This document shows, in pieces, positions 10,640-21,996 of a stretch of DNA of 64,000 nt. This DNA is from Actinostola sp. cb2023 (Eukaryota > Cnidaria > Anthozoa > Actiniaria > Actinostolidae): contig JAUJYZ010000940.1 in assembly GCA_033675265.1 (NCBI GenBank), forward strand, positions 139,895 through 203,894, in the 5' to 3' direction. Position 1 is the stretch's first letter; the number at the start of each line of letters is the position of its first letter. Below the pieces are notes generated by a model. The model saw nothing but the letters and a program-made list of their open reading frames with translations. It was not told the DNA's origin and did not search any database. The translations under genes were made by a program, and so were the position numbers.

Positions 10640-11441
10640 TTGAAAGCATTGCAGATCTAGTTTGTTAACTTGTTTTGCTATCAATCGGTTAATTATGTAC
10701 TCCTTGATAAATGACGTTTTTGCTCAGGCTTTGGAGTCAGTTTGAGACATCCTTGACCAGACACCGTTATGGACACAAAGTCAAAACATTGCCGAGCATC
10801 ATTATTCTACGTTTTTGTTCATGGTTTATTTTATTTCGACCGTGCGCAGACAAAATGCTTGCTTTAGGCCAGTTGTCACAGTGCATTAAGTAGCGTTCCG
10901 CGTATGAACGATAGCAAAAGACAATAGACTGCGGCATTGAGCTCGCCTCGCACACGATTTTGCTTGAATATGTGTAACATGCTGTCTCAACCAACTATCA
11001 AAGTTACAAGGTGAAAATAGAGGGAACTGTGGGCAGTTGCCCATTTATACTGTGAAAACTGAAGGAGAACACTATGCAGCCAATAGAAAAGAGGGAAGAC
11101 AATGGATATTTGATTCACAAATTTGAGAACAAAAACAATTTTCTTTCAAATCAAACCAAAGTTAGTTTGATTAAAAGCGAATTAAATTCTCAAAAGTTAT
11201 CTAATGGAAATGTATTCCTTGGTTTGGTTTCTATTGAATTTATGGGTATGATCCAATGAAATTGCAAGAAAGAAGAATGGAAAATTAACACCTTTTACAT
11301 TCCTATGCCGTTCATGCTATCGTTTTTACACTGAACGCTACTTAAATGATATTGTGCTTTAATAGACAAAACAGCAACAACACAAAATCGGCAGAAACAC
11401 CTCCTGATGATGTCAAATAATGGTCATTCTTTAGCTAATTT

Positions 11442-11624
11442 TACAGCCCCGGATATACACGGTGCAACTTTTCTTGCAACGTTGTGCGCAACAGTTACAG
11501 AAGTAGGATCGAGTTCTACTTCTGCAACCGTTGCGCGCAACGTTGCATCGTGTGACATCCCAAAAAAACGTTGTTGCGCAACGTTGCAAGAAAAGTTGCA
11601 CCGCGTGTCCTGACCTTTACAGAA
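11442..11624. mobile_element. TTGCGCGCAACG hairpin MITE, copy 2
   Basis: Mirror copy of 6421-6568: CACGGTGCAACTTTTCTTGC at the left and its reverse near the right end, with several GCGCAACGTTGC palindromes between. Confidence 0.6.
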
Positions 11625-11992
11625 AGTTGCATGTCAGGTACGTGTACCGAAGTAATGTAGGTACAAATTAAAACTGATAAACACAAACAAGAAAGAGATG
11701 CGTGACATCATACACGAAGTAATCATATTTGATTAACCATCATCTACGTGACTTCATAGGCTAATCTGCAATACAAAAATAGATGAATTTTAAGTGTTGA
11801 TTAAGAGGAAAACAGCTAAAAGCAAACAGCGAGCAAAAAGCGCGATAGAAATCCCCTGCAGTGGGCTGAAATTAATTTGGCAGCTATATAAAAGCCCAAT
11901 AACTCAGAATTAACCCCTTTTAGTCTGACATTTGAAATATGTTCTTATTAAATTAGGAAAAATCAGCAACAAAACGATAGAAATTATACTAA

Positions 11993-12221
11993 GGGACTTG
12001 TCAGAAATTAACAGGGGGAGATTTTAAATTGAACGTTGAAATTGTTGTCACCTTCCCCTAGCGATGAGAATGAACTTTCCTGAACCTCCACTTGGCCGAC
12101 TTCGCCTAAAATACCAAAATACTCCCCTTTTCACGTGCACTGCCTATTTTTCATGACCCTCCCTTTTCAGGGGCCCCTCCTTCTCCCCCTCCCCCTGCAA
12201 ATTAATTTCTGACAAGTCCCT
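11993..12221. mobile_element. MITE with GGGACTTGTCAG ends, copy 2
   Basis: GGGACTTGTCAGAAATTAA at 11993 pairs with TTAATTTCTGACAAGTCCC ending at 12220. It lies just 3' of secreted gene copy 2, mirroring 4439-4712 but without the long G-run. Confidence 0.65.
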
Positions 12222-12349
12222 CACTCAATGATGTACGCAGGATTCATATCGTTATATAAATTTCTACTCCAAAGTTTAGAATGTCTGAGAAAAAAACGAA
12301 CCAGTGATTGTATGGGTCTTTGACATTATTTCAGTGAGTTTCAGCTAAA

Positions 12350-15300
12350 TCAAAATTTTGAACGATTTATGGAATAATAGTCTCCCTTTAATACATCCCA
12401 CAAACCTTCAGGAACCCGGTAGGCAAAGACCGCGTTCATTTTTCCAACACATTCTTGGTCATCTTGTTTGCAATTCTCAGTAATCTTCTCATTGACACAT
12501 CCATCAGCTGAAGTACCGTACATGTCGTAACGAGTATAATAACTGGACGAACTAATGCAAGCTCCGTACCCATGTAAGCCAAAGTAAGTGTACCCTTTGT
12601 CCTTTGCTGCTCTGGCACATCGACAAGCCAGTCTAATAAACAAATTCAAACAAGAGAAACAAATATTGAACTTTAGTATTTACCAAATCAGTGCACAACA
12701 ATTTTGGCGTATATATATTTTGATTGGCTCCCGTAACTCGGCCGAATATCGCCGGAATATTCACTGTTTTGGGACGAGATTCAAAATGGCGTCTCGATTC
12801 ACTACAGCTACAGCTACAACTACATTTTTTATCCAACTAATTTGGTAGCTGATATTGAAGTTACACTCCAATGACTCTGATCTGAACAACGGTTCGGTTT
12901 CAAGTCAAGGCTATCTGGTAAGTTTCTGTCATTGTAGTTCTGACCCGATAGCCTCGACTTGAAACCGTTGCTCAGAGTCATTGGAGTGTAACTTCAATAT
13001 CGTCTATTACAGCCACCGCTAGGATGCATTCCATAAATAACAAATATGGTTGTCTCAGACATTAATGAGCCCAGGAGCTAATAAGTAGGAGCATCCATGC
13101 TACACATTGGTTCTATGTCACGGTGTTAGAACACGTTTGGCAGGATTTCTCGAAATTGACCAATCACTGTGCACTTCCGGTTTTATTTTTCGATCGTTTC
13201 ATTTGTTGCAACTCGTTCTATTTGCTGCAACTCGTTTCATTTGTTGCAACTCGTTTTATTTGCTACAACTCGTTCTATTTGTTGCAACTCGTTTTATTTG
13301 CAGCAACTCGTTCTATTTGTTGCAACTCGTTGTATTTGCTGCAACTCGTTGTATTTGCTGCAACTCGTTGTATTTGCTGCAACTCGTTGTATTTGCTACA
13401 ACTCGTATTTGCTGCAACTCATTCTATTTGCTGCAACTCATTGTATTTGCTGCAACTCGTTTTATATTTGTTGCAACTCGTTGTATTTGCTGCAACTCGT
13501 TGTATTTGCTGCAACTCGTTTTATTTGCTGCAACTCGTTGTATTTGCAGCAACTCGTTTTATTTGCTGCAACTCGTTTTATTTGCAGCAACTCGTTTTAT
13601 TTGTTGCAACTCGTTTTATTTGCAGCAACTCGTTTTATTTGCTGCAACTCGTTGTATTTGCTGCAACTCGTTGTATTTGCTACAACTCGTTCTATTTGTT
13701 GCAACTCGTTTTATTTGCAGCAACTCGTTGTATTTGCTGCACCTCGTTGTATTTGCTGCAACTCGTTCTATTTGCTGCAACTCGTTTTATTTGCTACAAC
13801 TCGTTCTATTTGTTGCAACTCGTTTTATTTGCTGCAACTCGTTGTATTTGCTGCAACTCGTTGTATTTGCTGCAACTCGTTGTATTTGGTGCAACTCGTT
13901 GTATTTGCTGCAACTCATTGTATTTGCTACAACTCGTTGTATTTGCTGCACCTCGTTGTATTTGCTGCAACTCGTTGTATTTGCTGCAACTCGTTGTATT
14001 TGCTGCACCTCGTTGTATTTGCTGCAACTCGTTCTATTTGCTGCAACTCGTTTTATTTGCTACAACTCGTTCTATTTGTTGCAACTCGTTTTATTTGCAG
14101 CAACTCGTTGTATTTGCTGCAACTCGTTGTATTTGCTGCAACTCGTTGTATTTGCTGCAACTCGTTGTATTTGCTGCAACTCATTGTATTTGCTACAACT
14201 CGTTGTATTTGCTGCACCTCGTTGTATTTGCTGCAACTCGTTGTATTTGCTGCAACTCGTTGTATTTGCTGCAACTCGTTGTATTTGCTGCAACTCGTTG
14301 TATTTGCTGCAACTCGTTTTATTTGCTGCAACTCGTTCTATTTGTTGCAACTCGTTGTATTTGCAGCAACTCGTTGTATTTGCTGCAACTCGTTGTATTT
14401 GCTGCAACTCGTTTTATTTGCTACAACTCGTTCTATTTGTTGCAACTCGTTTTATTTGCAGCAACTCGTTGTATTTGCTGCAACTCGTTGTATTTGCTGC
14501 AACTCGTTGTATTTGCTGCAACTCGTTGTATTTGCTGCAACTCATTGTATTTGCTACAACTCGTTGTATTTGCTGCACCTCGTTGTATTTGCTGCAACTC
14601 GTTGTATTTGCTGCAACTCGTTGTATTTGCTGCAACTCGTTGTATTTGCTGCAACTCGTTGTATTTGCTGCAACTCGTTTTATTTGCTGCAACTCGTTCT
14701 ATTTGTTGCAACTCGTTGTATTTGCAGCAACTCGTTGTATTTGCTGCAACTCGTTGTATTTGCTGCAACTCGTTGTATTTGCTGCAACTCGTTCTATTTG
14801 CTGCAACTCGTTCTATTTGCCGCAACTCGTTTTATTTGTTGCAACTCGTTTCATTTGCAGCAACTCGTTTTATTTGCTGCAACTCGTTTTATTTGCTGCA
14901 ACTCGTTTTATTTGCTGCAACTAATTTGCAGCCACAGCGATTGGTCAATTTCGTGTCAATCTAAAAATAACATGACTTGTTCAAATGTCTTGACAGATTT
15001 TAATGCGCCATGGATGCCGCTCCTACTTATGGGCTCCTGATGAGCGATAATGATGTTCAGGACATTCCACATAGTCATACATGAAGTTCAAGTCTGAAAA
15101 TCATCCAATGCACGAACTTACCCATGCAAGTATGCGCCAAAGTGATTCCAATCGATCGATAGCCCACTGAACACAGGAGAACTCCTATCTCGATCAGTAA
15201 AAAGTATTTTTTTGGAGACCTTTGTGTCTTTGAAACATCCAACCTTTTCATAAAATCGAAAGCATATTTCGTGTTTACCTTGATCTGTAAGATAAAATAA

Positions 15301-16310
15301 CGTTTATTACTATTATAATTGGATTGGAATCAGTATAAGAAGGGTTGGAGGATCGTTTTGTTTGCATTTCGCTCAGTTCGCCAGCATAAATCCACAATGT
15401 TTATGGTATTCACGACGAATATTTTTAGCCATCAAATTAAAAGATCATCAGATTTAGGGATGCTCGCGAAGAAATACAAACGACCTATATTGTGTTGGTG
15501 GTCGAGACCGATCAGGCTGGAAATCTGTAATATTTCTGGTTTAGAATGGTATCTTAGTGGTCAAATAAAGCTTCATTAGTCTCCTTTAGGGATCTCATTT
15601 AACTTTTCCGGCGATCATCCCAGTTTTCACATCCCCGTTTGTCAACTGAACTGGCTGAGCCGAGGCCGGGAGAAAAGAGAAAGGTAGATAAATAGTCCCT
15701 TTGGGCGTTCACAGATCCCGTTGTAATACCGCTGTACTTATTGACAACAGACGCATTTGTACAGGGTTAGCCTCGAGTCAGTGTAAATTATTCACAAATA
15801 TCAACAAGAACACGATAAAATGTTGACATAAAAAAACAAATAAAAGAATAGAAACATTTTCGTATTGCACGGACTGGTTTCTGAATCGAGGCTAAAACTG
15901 TACAAATGGGAAAACGTGCACTAGATCCCAATGACCAAAACCAGATCAAGATTTGAATAACAATAGGAACTATTGTACAACAATAGGAACTATTGTTAAA
16001 TATGCCACGTTCTACAAAGGACATGTCTTTATAGAACGAGGCGGCATCTATTGTTATTCAAATCTTGACCTGATTTTGGTCAAATGTTTTCCGTACAAAT
16101 GCGTCTTTTGTCAAGGACAGCGGTCATCTCTAACTGACAACGCGAAACTGGAGTATTGTGTAAAGCTGGGTTCGACTGTATTTTACCAGATTCTGTTGGA
16201 TCTCGAACACGTTTCTCCAGATCTCCTTCATTGCGGTTTCTTGCAATGTCCTTAGCGATGGTTTGATATGACATCAAACTAAGAACAGCGATAAGCAATA
16301 GTTGTTTCAT
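12350..16310 (-). CDS. Secreted cysteine-rich protein, copy 2 (3 exons, complete)
   Basis: Exons on the minus strand are 16310-16187, 15284-15122 and 12632-12350, all with GT/AG borders and matching phases, giving 189 residues. The signal peptide is the same as in copy 1 apart from MS for MF. Exon 2 is six codons shorter at its start, and the dibasic site before the first mature cysteine is lost (ICFRFYEKVGCFKD in place of VKREAC...RCFKD). The eight mature cysteines are kept. One extra T near the end (TCAAAATTTTGA against TCAAAATTTGAT) makes a stop right after RSKF, so the last eight residues of copy 1 are missing. Intron 1 is about 0.9 kb, against 2.8 kb in copy 1, because copy 1 took extra MITE insertions. 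Substitutions are spread through the coding exons, so this is a genuine older paralogue and not a sequencing echo. Function unknown; probably secreted. Confidence 0.78.
12851..13001. repeat. Hairpin element, copy 2
   Basis: Mirror copy of 3685-3835 with the same GATATTGAAGTTACACTCCA arms. It carries a small local duplication (CTGATCTGAACAACGGTTCGGTTT) in the left arm. Confidence 0.65.
13071..15039. mobile_element. MITE bearing the expanded minisatellite (copy 2)
   Basis: Outer ends AGGAGCTAATAAGTAGGAG and CTCCTACTTATGGGCTCCT, with inner paired blocks around TTGACCAATC and TTGGTCAATTTCGTGT, are the same element as 3300-3616. It lies in intron 2 of secreted gene copy 2. Confidence 0.7.
13193..14931. 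repeat. 19-bp minisatellite, about 90 units
   Basis: Unit TTGCTGCAACTCGTTGTAT with variants TTGTTGCAAC, TTGCAGCAAC, TTGCTACAAC, and TCTAT or TTTAT at the end. Blocks of variants recur (14045-14400 and 14406-14765 are nearly the same string of variants), which shows higher-order duplication of about 361 bp, i.e. 19 units. Because 19 is not a multiple of 3 and the unit has no stop in any forward frame, all three forward frames stay open for more than 600 codons; this is not evidence of a protein. Confidence 0.9.
15745..15912. mobile_element. MITE with GACGCATTTGTACAG ends
   Basis: AGACGCATTTGTACAGGGTTAGCCTCGA at the left pairs with TCGAGGCTAAAACTGTACAAAT at the right. A second copy of the family is at 20247-20402. 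Confidence 0.65.
15920..16085. repeat. Fold-back with internal duplicate
   Basis: CCAAAACCAGATCAAGATTTGAATAACAATAG pairs with CTATTGTTATTCAAATCTTGACCTGATTTTGG. Inside, ACAATAGGAACTATTGT is present twice in tandem. Intron 1 of secreted gene copy 2. Confidence 0.6.
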
Positions 16311-16792
16311 GACGACGACCAAAACCTGGAATACAACATGACGTGTTAATATAATATCCTTTACTTGAATTCAAAGTCCCACAACAACAACGATGAAAAA
16401 ACGCACGACCACTGACGCCAATCAGTCCATTGCCAATATTGCCAATGGAATAATTCACGTCCCACAAACACGATATTTGAATTGCTGTTTACAGACAGGT
16501 TTTGAACATTTTACATATTTAGTGTACTAGATGGTCAGAGTATCTAGCTAATACAACCCCATACATGATATTCTTCAATCGCGCTTTTTCCGGTGATGTA
16601 TTTTGATAAAATGTGATGGCTTGTGGGGCATAGCAAGAGTAAGTCTGGCTGTGTCTATGGAGTTTTGGAACCATGAATATGCGGCCGTATACAGACAGAA
16701 ACAGTGATTTGTATTCCCTGTTCCAGAGTCAGAGAGACAAAAAACCATACCCTGTTGAGCGGCACATCCCCGTATAGTCCATATATGGGAGT

Positions 16793-16831
<39 letters not shown>

Positions 16832-16880
16832 GGAGTAGTCGTATCAGATTTTGAAAACACTGAAGCTTGCTATTCATAAA
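16311..16880. other. Upstream flank of secreted gene copy 2, with a C-run
   Basis: No gene seen. The 16440-16470 stretch (CCATTGCCAATATTGCCAATGG) is a small palindrome. A run of about 30 C lies at 16795-16826. No convincing TATA box was found. Confidence 0.4.
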
Positions 16881-17595
16881 AGCAACATATTATACGATAC
16901 AATTGAAATTTCTTCGATAGCTGGCTTTTCGTGATCGAGTTATGTCAGGAATTCTTGAAGGATTAGCGACAACAATAGAAAATGAAAATCCTGTGATATC
17001 TCGTACTAATTATCTCGCCAGTGTTTTTCCTTGAGAATTAAAGTGCCTATAACCCCTGTGAGATTCTTTCAAAAATCTATTCAATATAAGCTGAATAGTT
17101 GGTGGGTTCAGTATTTTGTGATTTGAACCTTGCGTTTATGAGTTATAGAGGTTTGAAATGTCAATATGCAAATTTGATGACGTCAACCCAGGAATTTGCC
17201 ATAACTTATGTAGACTTTTTCAAGAAGAGCTTATATTTTGAAATGGGGAAAAAGTTATAAAATCATTTATAAAGACTGTGAAAATATTCTGTAAGTTTTC
17301 AAATGTCAATAATCAGCACAAGGGCGTTTTTGTATAATAAATGAAGTCTTAGTAGACGTCATCAAATTTGCATATTGAGATTTCAAACCTCTATAACTCA
17401 TAAACGCAAGGTTCAATTCACAAAATACTGAACCCACCAACTATTCAGCTTATATTGAATAGAATTTTAAAACAATCTCACAGGGGTTATAGGCACTTTA
17501 AGCAAGATGTAGAAGACTGTACTTAAAAATGAATATCAAAAAACAAGCATCTTATTCCTGATCAATATTATTGTTCTTTTTAGAGTTTTACCCTT
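16836..17595. repeat. Segment directly repeated at 19495-19795, here with a MITE inside
   Basis: GTAGTCGTATCAGATTTTGA through GAATATCAAAAAACAAGCAT is repeated nearly exactly at 19495-19795. The only large difference is the TTAA MITE at 17042-17497, absent from the other copy. Confidence 0.8.
17038..17501. mobile_element. TTAA-flanked MITE (family A) with a known unoccupied site
   Basis: TTAA (17038-17041 and 17498-17501) flanks a 456-bp element beginning AGTGCCTATAACCCCTGTGA and ending in its inverse. The direct duplicate has GAGAATTAAGCAAG at 19693-19706, with a single TTAA. This proves a precise TTAA duplication on insertion. No coding capacity. Confidence 0.88.
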
Positions 17596-17599
17596 GAGC

Positions 17600-19490
17600 A
17601 AAATGAAGCTGGAAATCCTTAAGAATTCAAAGAAATTTCCATGCTTTACTAAGTTAGCCGGCATGACTGAGATCAAGTCATTCTACGAATAACACACACA
17701 ACCTAAGAAAACTTATACCATTTGAAAGCTTGCAACTTACACTTTAACTTTCTAAGTCAGTATCTGATGCGTTTATAAATAAATATGTGTATACGACGAA
17801 AACTGAAGGATAAAGTTTCAACTCGGCTTGTGTTTATAAGGGACGCTTTCACTGAGATCAAGTCATTCTATGTGACGTATAATAGAGATTGTGACAATAA
17901 TGAACACACAAGTACCATTCGTTAATTGACGCTGAGTTATTGGAAATCGCAGTTAGTATATAATTCATATCAAATTAGTGTTCACTTAGCCGGTCATTTT
18001 ACTTAGGTTAATAACAGACGGAGTACCAACTCGATTACTCGAGTTAGAGCCAATGTTCTCGGTATTGTTTTCAGAGTCATCACCCTTAACAATACCTTAA
18101 TCACCTGGTTATGCCCAGAGGCGGAGCTACGGTTTCGGAGGTCAATTTGAAAGTCCATCAAATGTGCTCATTAATATGTAATTTGGTCTAAGAATAAGGA
18201 ACCAAGAATAAGGTCTACCTAGCCTAGATTTTTCAATTTTGCTAGTAGAAATATTTGACCAATTTCAATAAAATTAGTTTGTCATATTTTTGAAAGATGA
18301 TTATTTAAGGATAAACATTTCTTCTTTCAAAGCCCGTGTAAACCTAAGCGATAAAAATCAAAGATCGTCTTAAATCAAGTCACTTTTGTGACCGACACAC
18401 TTAGCGTTTTCGAGCCATTTTCTTTGTATTTTCTCGTGTGCACCGAAGTAGAAAGTTCAAATCCGGCGGCCTTGAGGCTAAAAAGATCCCGAATGTGTCG
18501 CTTCATTCTGCCCGATGATTTTGTGGAGGGAGCCTGCTACTGAAAACTCGGCTGAAATCCTTGCGGAAATACCCAAAGAAAAACCCTCTCAGTAACTGGC
18601 TTATATGTTAATTACCGATATCTTTTGTTCATCTACGAGAAAAACTTCCTGTGCACCTTTTGAGTGAGTAAGCAAGCTAGGGATACTGTTACACTTTCAC
18701 ATACTGTACCTTAATTAGTACATTCTTACCTTGCTGGAAGATATTTCAAAAATACGTTGTAGTACGATATGGAGTTAGTGTTGTAAAGACTGGGATTCCT
18801 AACAGCTCTAGGTCTTTGGACTGACTCAGTGGTTATGATACCCGGCGAACTTCCAAACTATTAGGGTTACTGGCAAATCAGCAAACATGGGCGTTGAGTG
18901 ACATGTGACATTGACCGTGCACTCCTTTGTTTTTGTACTCTACAGGGATGTATGTGGATAAGAGCCGAGGTTCGAGGTAATAACAGAATTTAGTTTACAG
19001 TTGACGGGGTTAGTTCACACAGACAGCGTTCCTATAACGTAGTCAATATCCAGATATTGCTCAATGAGTTTAGGCAGGTCGTTAATATTTAATGTATGTA
19101 GTAGGAACATCAAAGATGCAAGGATTGAACCAGGATTGAACCTTGATCAAAGAAAATAATGATATCGTTTATCCATTGTCCATGTTTATATACCAGGTGT
19201 TTGGGGTGGAAAAGGAAAAGGCAAAGATTAAGGCATGTCCGTGACAAACTCCACTTTTGCTTAAATCATTAAGTTGAGTAATTCACATAGGAACGTTGCC
19301 TGTGTGTGTAAACCGACTTGAGTTAATCAGTTAATGCGATGTATTCCGTTGTTTTGTGCATACGCAGACTCAGTAATGCATTGCTCATTAACGGTACTTA
19401 TCTTTTGTCGCACCTAGGTCTATTGCATGCATAAGTGTCCTGAGTCTGCGTACATTGTTTGTGCAGTATGTGAACCAGGCTTTACTGAAC
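17600..19490. other. Intergenic sequence without recognisable gene
   Basis: AT-rich single-copy-looking sequence. The block around 18785-18860 (TAAAGACTGGGATTCC...GGCGAACTTC) recurs in inverted form at 19955-20030, which suggests the two ends of one MITE or two halves of a family. No frame with coding character was found on either strand. Confidence 0.4.
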
Positions 19491-19494
19491 TCTG

Positions 19495-19795
19495 GTAGTC
19501 GTATCAGATTTTGAAAACACTGAAGCTTGCTATTCATAAAAGCAACATATTATACGATACAATTGAAATTTCTTCGATAGCTGTGTTTTCGTGATCGAGT
19601 TCTGTCAGGAATTCTTGAAGGATTAGCGACAACAATAGAAAATGAAAATCCTGTGATATCTCGTACTAATTACCTCGCCAGTGTTTTTCCTTGAGAATTA
19701 AGCAAGATGTAGAAGACTGTACTTAAAAATGAATATCAAAAAACAAGCATCTTATTCCTGATCAATATTATTGTTCTTTTTAGAGTTTTACTGAA
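19495..19795. repeat. Direct duplicate carrying the empty MITE site
   Basis: Copy of 16836-17595 without the MITE; TTAA occurs once at 19698-19701. A few substitutions (CTGTGTTTTCG for CTGGCTTTTCG) separate the copies. Confidence 0.8.
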
Positions 19796-20246
19796 GTAAG
19801 ATGCGTGTTCCCTTGCAAAATGAAGCTAAGCTGGAAATTCTTAAGAATTCAAAGAAATTTCCATGGAATTCCTAGGAATTTTTTCTTAGGAATTCCTAGG
19901 ATATCAAAAATTTCATGGGATGATCCAGATATGAAGTTTCACGGTAACCCCCCTTGAAGTTCGCCGGGCTTCATTACCAGTCAGTCCAAAGATCTAGAGC
20001 TGTTTCCAGTCTTTGCAAGTACTGTCTTTATGGGAGATTTAAGGCTTATGGATGGATAACAAAGAAAACCGATTCAACTGCTGAGGATTAATTATAGCCT
20101 CCAGTCGCACGTACCTTAATTTACTGAGTTCCTAGATACAACTTTGAAAAAAAAACCTTTCTATATGGCTTGTAACCGAGTAAACTCTCTTGCATGCTGA
20201 ATACTCCAGTTTCGCACTGTTTAGAGATGACCGCTGTCCATGACAA

Positions 20247-20402
20247 AAGACGCATTTGTACAGGCTTAGCCTCGATTCAGGAAACAGTCCGTACAATTCA
20301 AAAATGTTTCTATTGTTTCATGTCAACATTTTTTCGTGTTCTTGTTGATATTTGTGAATAATTTACACTGACTCGAGGCTAAGCCTGTACAAATGCGTCT
20401 GA
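20247..20402. mobile_element. MITE with GACGCATTTGTACAG ends, second copy
   Basis: AAAGACGCATTTGTACAGGC and its reverse at about 20382-20402 bound arms containing TTAGCCTCGA / TCGAGGCTAA. Same family as 15745-15912. Confidence 0.65.
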
Positions 20403-20459
20403 TGTCAATAAGTACAGCGGTTTTACAACGGGATCTGAGAACGCGAAAAGGGACTATTC

Positions 20460-20482
20460 AGAGAGAGAGAGAGAGAGAGAGA
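20460..20482. repeat. GA dinucleotide run
   Basis: AGAGAGAG repeated without interruption for about 22 bases. Confidence 0.85.
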
Positions 20483-20758
20483 TGAAGCAGCGAAAATGAT
20501 AACTCTTTGTCTTGTTAGTTGTAAATCAGTTCAGAGTGATACTTATCATGACAAGCAAAACCACTGCCTGTTTGCGAGCCTGCATTCGCTGCGTGTCCGG
20601 GATAAATAAAATAAAATAAATGTCCAATATTTATACAGGATGATCCAGTTCAGCAGAAGCTGGTTTAGTGGAATCCTGTTCCAGGTCGAATTATAATTTT
20701 ATGGTTGGTTTTTGTGAAGGGAGGAAAACTCGGCTGAAACTTTTAAAACTCGGCTGAA

Positions 20759-20950
20759 AAAAATTAACAGGGAGAGATTTTAAATTGTACGTTGAAATTG
20801 TTGTGACCTTCCCCTAGAAATGAGAATGAACTTTCCTGAACCGCCACTTGGACTTCGCCTAAAATACCAAAATACTCCCCATTTCACGTGCACTGCCTAT
20901 TTTTTCATGACCCTCCCTTTTCAGGGGCCCCTCCTTCTCCCCCTCCCCCG
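20759..20950. mobile_element. Truncated GGGACTTGTCAG-family MITE
   Basis: The inner portion of 11993-12221 (AATTAACAGGG.GAGATTTTAAATTG.ACGTTGAAATTGTTGT.ACC) is present, but both terminal repeats are lost. Confidence 0.55.
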
Positions 20951-21990
20951 GCAATCATGTACACAAATTCTTATCGTTATATAAATTTCTACTCCAAAGT
21001 TTGGAGTGTCTGAGAAAAAACGAACCAGTGATTGAATGGGTTTTCAATCCAAGCACTTAGGCGTAATTTAGTACCGATTTCCTAAATATATTGCAACATA
21101 AAAGACACGTGGTCGGCCCGTCATAAAAATATAAAAATTGGATTTTTAAAAAGTGATGCATTTTTTATTAACACTCAATACTCGAGAGCCGTCCTCTTCT
21201 CGCCAACAGTTCTAAGACCCCTTCGGCTCCATAAGCAAAAGGAGGGAGGCTTACAGAGTGTCCGAGAAGTTCCTACCCCTACTATGCTTTAAAAATAAAA
21301 AATAAAAGTTTACAGAAACATAAAAAAAAAATGAACATTAAAAAATTGTATCTTTATCCTATTTGAATTGACAATGTCAATAGCCTGTATAGCGATAGTT
21401 GTGTAACGATATTTTAGTCGTATTTTAGTCAGTAAATTGGGACAGCGCCTCTCAACTCTCCCAATATAGTCGTCGGGATCGAATGTTTGCACCCAATTTC
21501 GGTCAAAAATGGTTTCTTTTCACGCCTAAATGACGTCCATTCCTGTTTTTTGTGCATGTAACGCCAGCAAGAGTGTAGACTTATAGATCCAGACACTGTT
21601 AGAACGTTCGATGTTTCGCGAACAGATAATCCTAAAGATCTCAGTATTACAGCTTATGCACCGTAATACGATGCTGCTATATTGTTTGAGAGGGATCATC
21701 TTTGTCAAAATGCCACATCGAGCGAGACACTGAGACAAAGAAAAATGTCAGAAAGCAGACAAGTACCCGCGGTTCCAAATTACGCATTTTGGCGGGAAAA
21801 TCAAGTAATTTAGTTGAAACATTTTGAATCTATTTACGAATTTAAAGGCATGGAATGTCGAATTTAGCAAAAGTTTTGCAAACCGTGAAAGTCAAAGTGT
21901 GATAAGTAAAGGCTCATATCCGGCCACGATTTTAAATTAGTGTCATGCACCTATGCAGGACACCTGTATCTCTAGATATTACAAGGATTT
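20951..21990. other. Intergenic, downstream of the SLC22 remnant
   Basis: 20951-21040 is another copy of the 3' flank of the secreted genes (TCTACTCCAAAGTTTGGAGTGTCTGAG), showing that the flank travelled with the neighbouring MITE. From 21040 to 21990 I see no gene; small reading frames at 21310-21740 have no coding character. Confidence 0.4.
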
Positions 21991-21996
21991 CAAAAA

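Larger units (their letters stand above)
9430..16470 (-). repeat. Right arm of the old inverted duplication
   Basis: Reverse partner of 1-8095. It lacks the 1.3-kb fold-back at 4.9-6.2 kb, the fold-back at 6.8-7.3 kb and the TTAA MITE at 1.7-2.2 kb, and carries its own insertions at 9.95-10.64 and 15.7-16.1 kb. The spacer between the arms (8.1-9.4 kb) is a Daple-derived mosaic. Confidence 0.8.

Noticed and set aside
13193..14931. Possible CRISPR-like array
   Set aside because: Units are contiguous 19-base repeats with no unique spacers, in a eukaryotic intron.
1..16470. Treating the first inverted duplication as the same artefact as the 35-kb palindrome
   Set aside because: Its arms differ by many substitutions, private MITEs, different intron lengths and intact but diverged genes, which a fold-back read cannot produce.
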